From the NCBI RefSeq assembly GCF_965219715.1, contig NZ_OZ244785.1, forward strand, positions 1,674,001-1,738,000: a stretch of 64,000 bases of DNA, given 5' to 3'. The notes below the pieces were generated by a model. The model was given only the letters and a program-made list of their open reading frames with translations. It was not told the origin of the DNA and ran no database searches. Origin of the DNA: Bacterioplanoides sp965219715. Lineage in GTDB: Bacteria; Pseudomonadota; Gammaproteobacteria; Pseudomonadales; Oceanobacteraceae. The translations under genes and the position numbers were made by a program. This document shows positions 62,777 to 64,000 of the stretch, one piece after another. Position 1 is the stretch's first letter. Each line of letters begins with the position of its first letter.

Positions 62777-63775
62777 TCAGATTGGCAAAATAGGCAGGCT
62801 GACGGGCTTATCGTCACCGTCGAGGGTGGCCATAAAGGCCTTAAGTTGCGCCAACTCATTCGCATTGAGCAAGACCGGCTTCATTAACTCCGAGCGGCTG
62901 TCACGTGGAATACCACCACTGATGTAGTGCCCGAGCACCGCATCCATATTCGGCAATGAACCGTTGTGCATATACGGCATACGCTGACCAATATTACGCA
63001 GCCCAGGGGTTTTAAAACTGTGATTATCGCCAAGGTTGCCAGTCACACCCGCGCGACCAATGTCGTCAGTTGGCAGGCCAATATCATGAAAACGATTGTC
63101 GGTGAAGTTCCAGCCGCTGTGGCAACCACTGCAACCGGCCTTGCCATTAAACAGTTCAAACCCGGCTTTTGCCTGAGCCGAAATAGCGTTGTCATCACCA
63201 TCTACCCAACGATCGAACGCTGCCGTTCCGGAAACTAAGGTACGTTCATAAGTAGCGATGGCTTTGAGAATATTGTCGGCGTTAATGGCTTCACCAAATA
63301 CTTTCCGGAACTGCTGGCGATAGCCATTCACTTTATTGAGACGCTGCACCGCTTCATCCAGCGACAGGTTCATTTCCACTTCGGCTTCAACCGGACCACG
63401 GATCTGTTCTTCCAGACTGGGTGCCCTGCCATCCCAGAAGAAGTCTTTACCCCAGGCCAGATTCAGCAAAGTTGGAGAGTGTCGTTTCAGTGGTTCATTA
63501 ATATCACCCACAGCGACCGCAACGCCGTCTTCCCAACCCAATGATGGGTTATGACAGGTGGCGCAGTTCATATTGAAGTGACGACTAAGCCGTTGGTCAA
63601 AGAACAGCATCTTGCCCAGTTGGGCCTTATCGGCGCTATAAGGATTGTCGGCTGGGAACGGAATAAAATCAGGGCGTTTATACTGTTGTTTCAACGCTTG
63701 TAGCTGTGGCGAATCAGCCGCCTGCATCAAGCCGGAAAAACATAACCCAATAACTATAAAGAAAAGTGGTCGCAT
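62777..63775 (-). CDS. Di-haem cytochrome c peroxidase / MauG-type protein
   Basis: The 332-aa protein has a signal peptide (FFIVIGLCFSGLMQAA) and two haem c sites, CATCH and CSGCH. PTLLNLAWGKDFFWDGRAPSLE and KTPGLRNIGQRMPYMHNGSL are typical of the CcpA/MauG group, which reduces hydrogen peroxide in the periplasm with electrons from small cytochromes. It is upstream of, and probably co-transcribed with, the chemoreceptor. Confidence 0.95.
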   Translation of the reverse strand: MRPLFFIVIGLCFSGLMQAADSPQLQALKQQYKRPDFIPFPADNPYSADKAQLGKMLFFDQRLSRHFNMNCATCHNPSLGWEDGVAVAVGDINEPLKRHSPTLLNLAWGKDFFWDGRAPSLEEQIRGPVEAEVEMNLSLDEAVQRLNKVNGYRQQFRKVFGEAINADNILKAIATYERTLVSGTAAFDRWVDGDDNAISAQAKAGFELFNGKAGCSGCHSGWNFTDNRFHDIGLPTDDIGRAGVTGNLGDNHSFKTPGLRNIGQRMPYMHNGSLPNMDAVLGHYISGGIPRDSRSELMKPVLLNANELAQLKAFMATLDGDDKPVSLPILPI

Positions 63776-63950
63776 ACCTTATTCTTCTGATCGTTTTTAT
63801 AACTCCCATAAGATTAGTCGCATTTCGGAAAATTCCCTGAAAAAGGCCGCTTTTGCCTTACGCCATGGGGCGATTCGTGTCATTTACCAGACTTTGGCCT
63901 GTCAGTAAGAATTTCGTTAACATAATCCTGAATTAACAAAGGAGTCAGAC

Positions 63951-64000
63951 ATGCTGATCAGCAATATGGAAGTCGTGCCAGGCAAACGAATCATCAGCCA
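63951..64000 (+). CDS. YbjQ/UPF0145 family protein (partial start)
   Basis: ATG 63951 follows AAAGGAGTCAGAC and reads MLISNMEVVPGKRIIS, the usual start of the YbjQ heavy-metal-binding-fold family. The window ends after about 16 residues, so the call rests on these only. Confidence 0.55.
   Translation, partial: MLISNMEVVPGKRIIS

Overview
The window looks like chromosome of a marine-type gammaproteobacterium, most likely from the Oceanospirillales (Thalassolituus/Oceanobacter-like). This is inferred from the purL-mltF-tadA neighbourhood, the long two-part FadE, the methylcitrate cluster with both AcnB and AcnD, the MesX/MesD methionine synthase and moderate GC. No rRNA, tRNA, CRISPR array or insertion sequence was seen.

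Region by region. 1-7.8 kb (minus strand): a tightly coupled four-gene operon of an RND lipid-type exporter, a UbiA-fold prenyltransferase, a fusion of class I HMG-CoA reductase with an aminoglycoside-phosphotransferase/choline-kinase-like domain, and a PEP-synthase/rifampin-phosphotransferase-like protein cut by the window edge. I know of no described pathway with this combination; it is the best candidate for a new biosynthesis-and-export system. 8.1-11.5 kb: a membrane diguanylate cyclase, a decayed LysR regulator, a DJ-1/PfpI protein, a ribbon-helix-helix protein and two tiny lipoproteins. 11.5-14.4 kb: an accessory patch with a gene interrupted by an amber codon before its SHOCT domain, a ParD antitoxin whose toxin appears cut short, a HigB/HigA-like toxin-antitoxin pair with a palindromic operator, 54-bp direct repeats on either side, and an AT-rich pair whose second protein has a HEPN-like motif.

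14.5-27.1 kb: housekeeping genes (purL, mltF, a lipase-like lipoprotein, tadA, a lone ExbB-type channel, a thioesterase, a LOG-family nucleosidase, a KefB-type antiporter, DUF924), plus a heptanucleotide tandem repeat. 27.3-29.3 kb: a ceramidase-family lipoprotein lacking the usual catalytic serine. 29.5-32.4 kb: an arsRC-acr3-arsH arsenic operon. Copies of a dispersed multi-hairpin element sit between its genes and at its end, and two more lie at 24.5-24.9 kb. 32.5-43.3 kb: a complete 2-methylcitrate (propionate) cluster with a divergent RamB/PrpR-like regulator and repeated GCAAA-type operator candidates upstream of both acnB and prpC.

43.5-53.5 kb: a TauE/SafE transporter, the folate-independent methionine synthase pair mesX-mesD, a saccharopine-dehydrogenase-like reductase, two tandem secreted sphingomyelinases sharing an almost invariant C-terminal domain, a duplicated His-rich metal-binding protein and an AraC regulator. 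53.5-57.7 kb: an MpaB-type oxygenase and a three-gene ZorAB-like membrane-motor operon with a Cys-rich third protein. 58.1-64 kb: fadE, a small AT-rich membrane protein, a chemoreceptor with a di-haem peroxidase, and the start of a YbjQ-family gene. The overall theme is lipid and fatty-acid use: FadE, propionate disposal, sphingolipid hydrolysis, lipase and a putative isoprenoid/lipid exporter operon.
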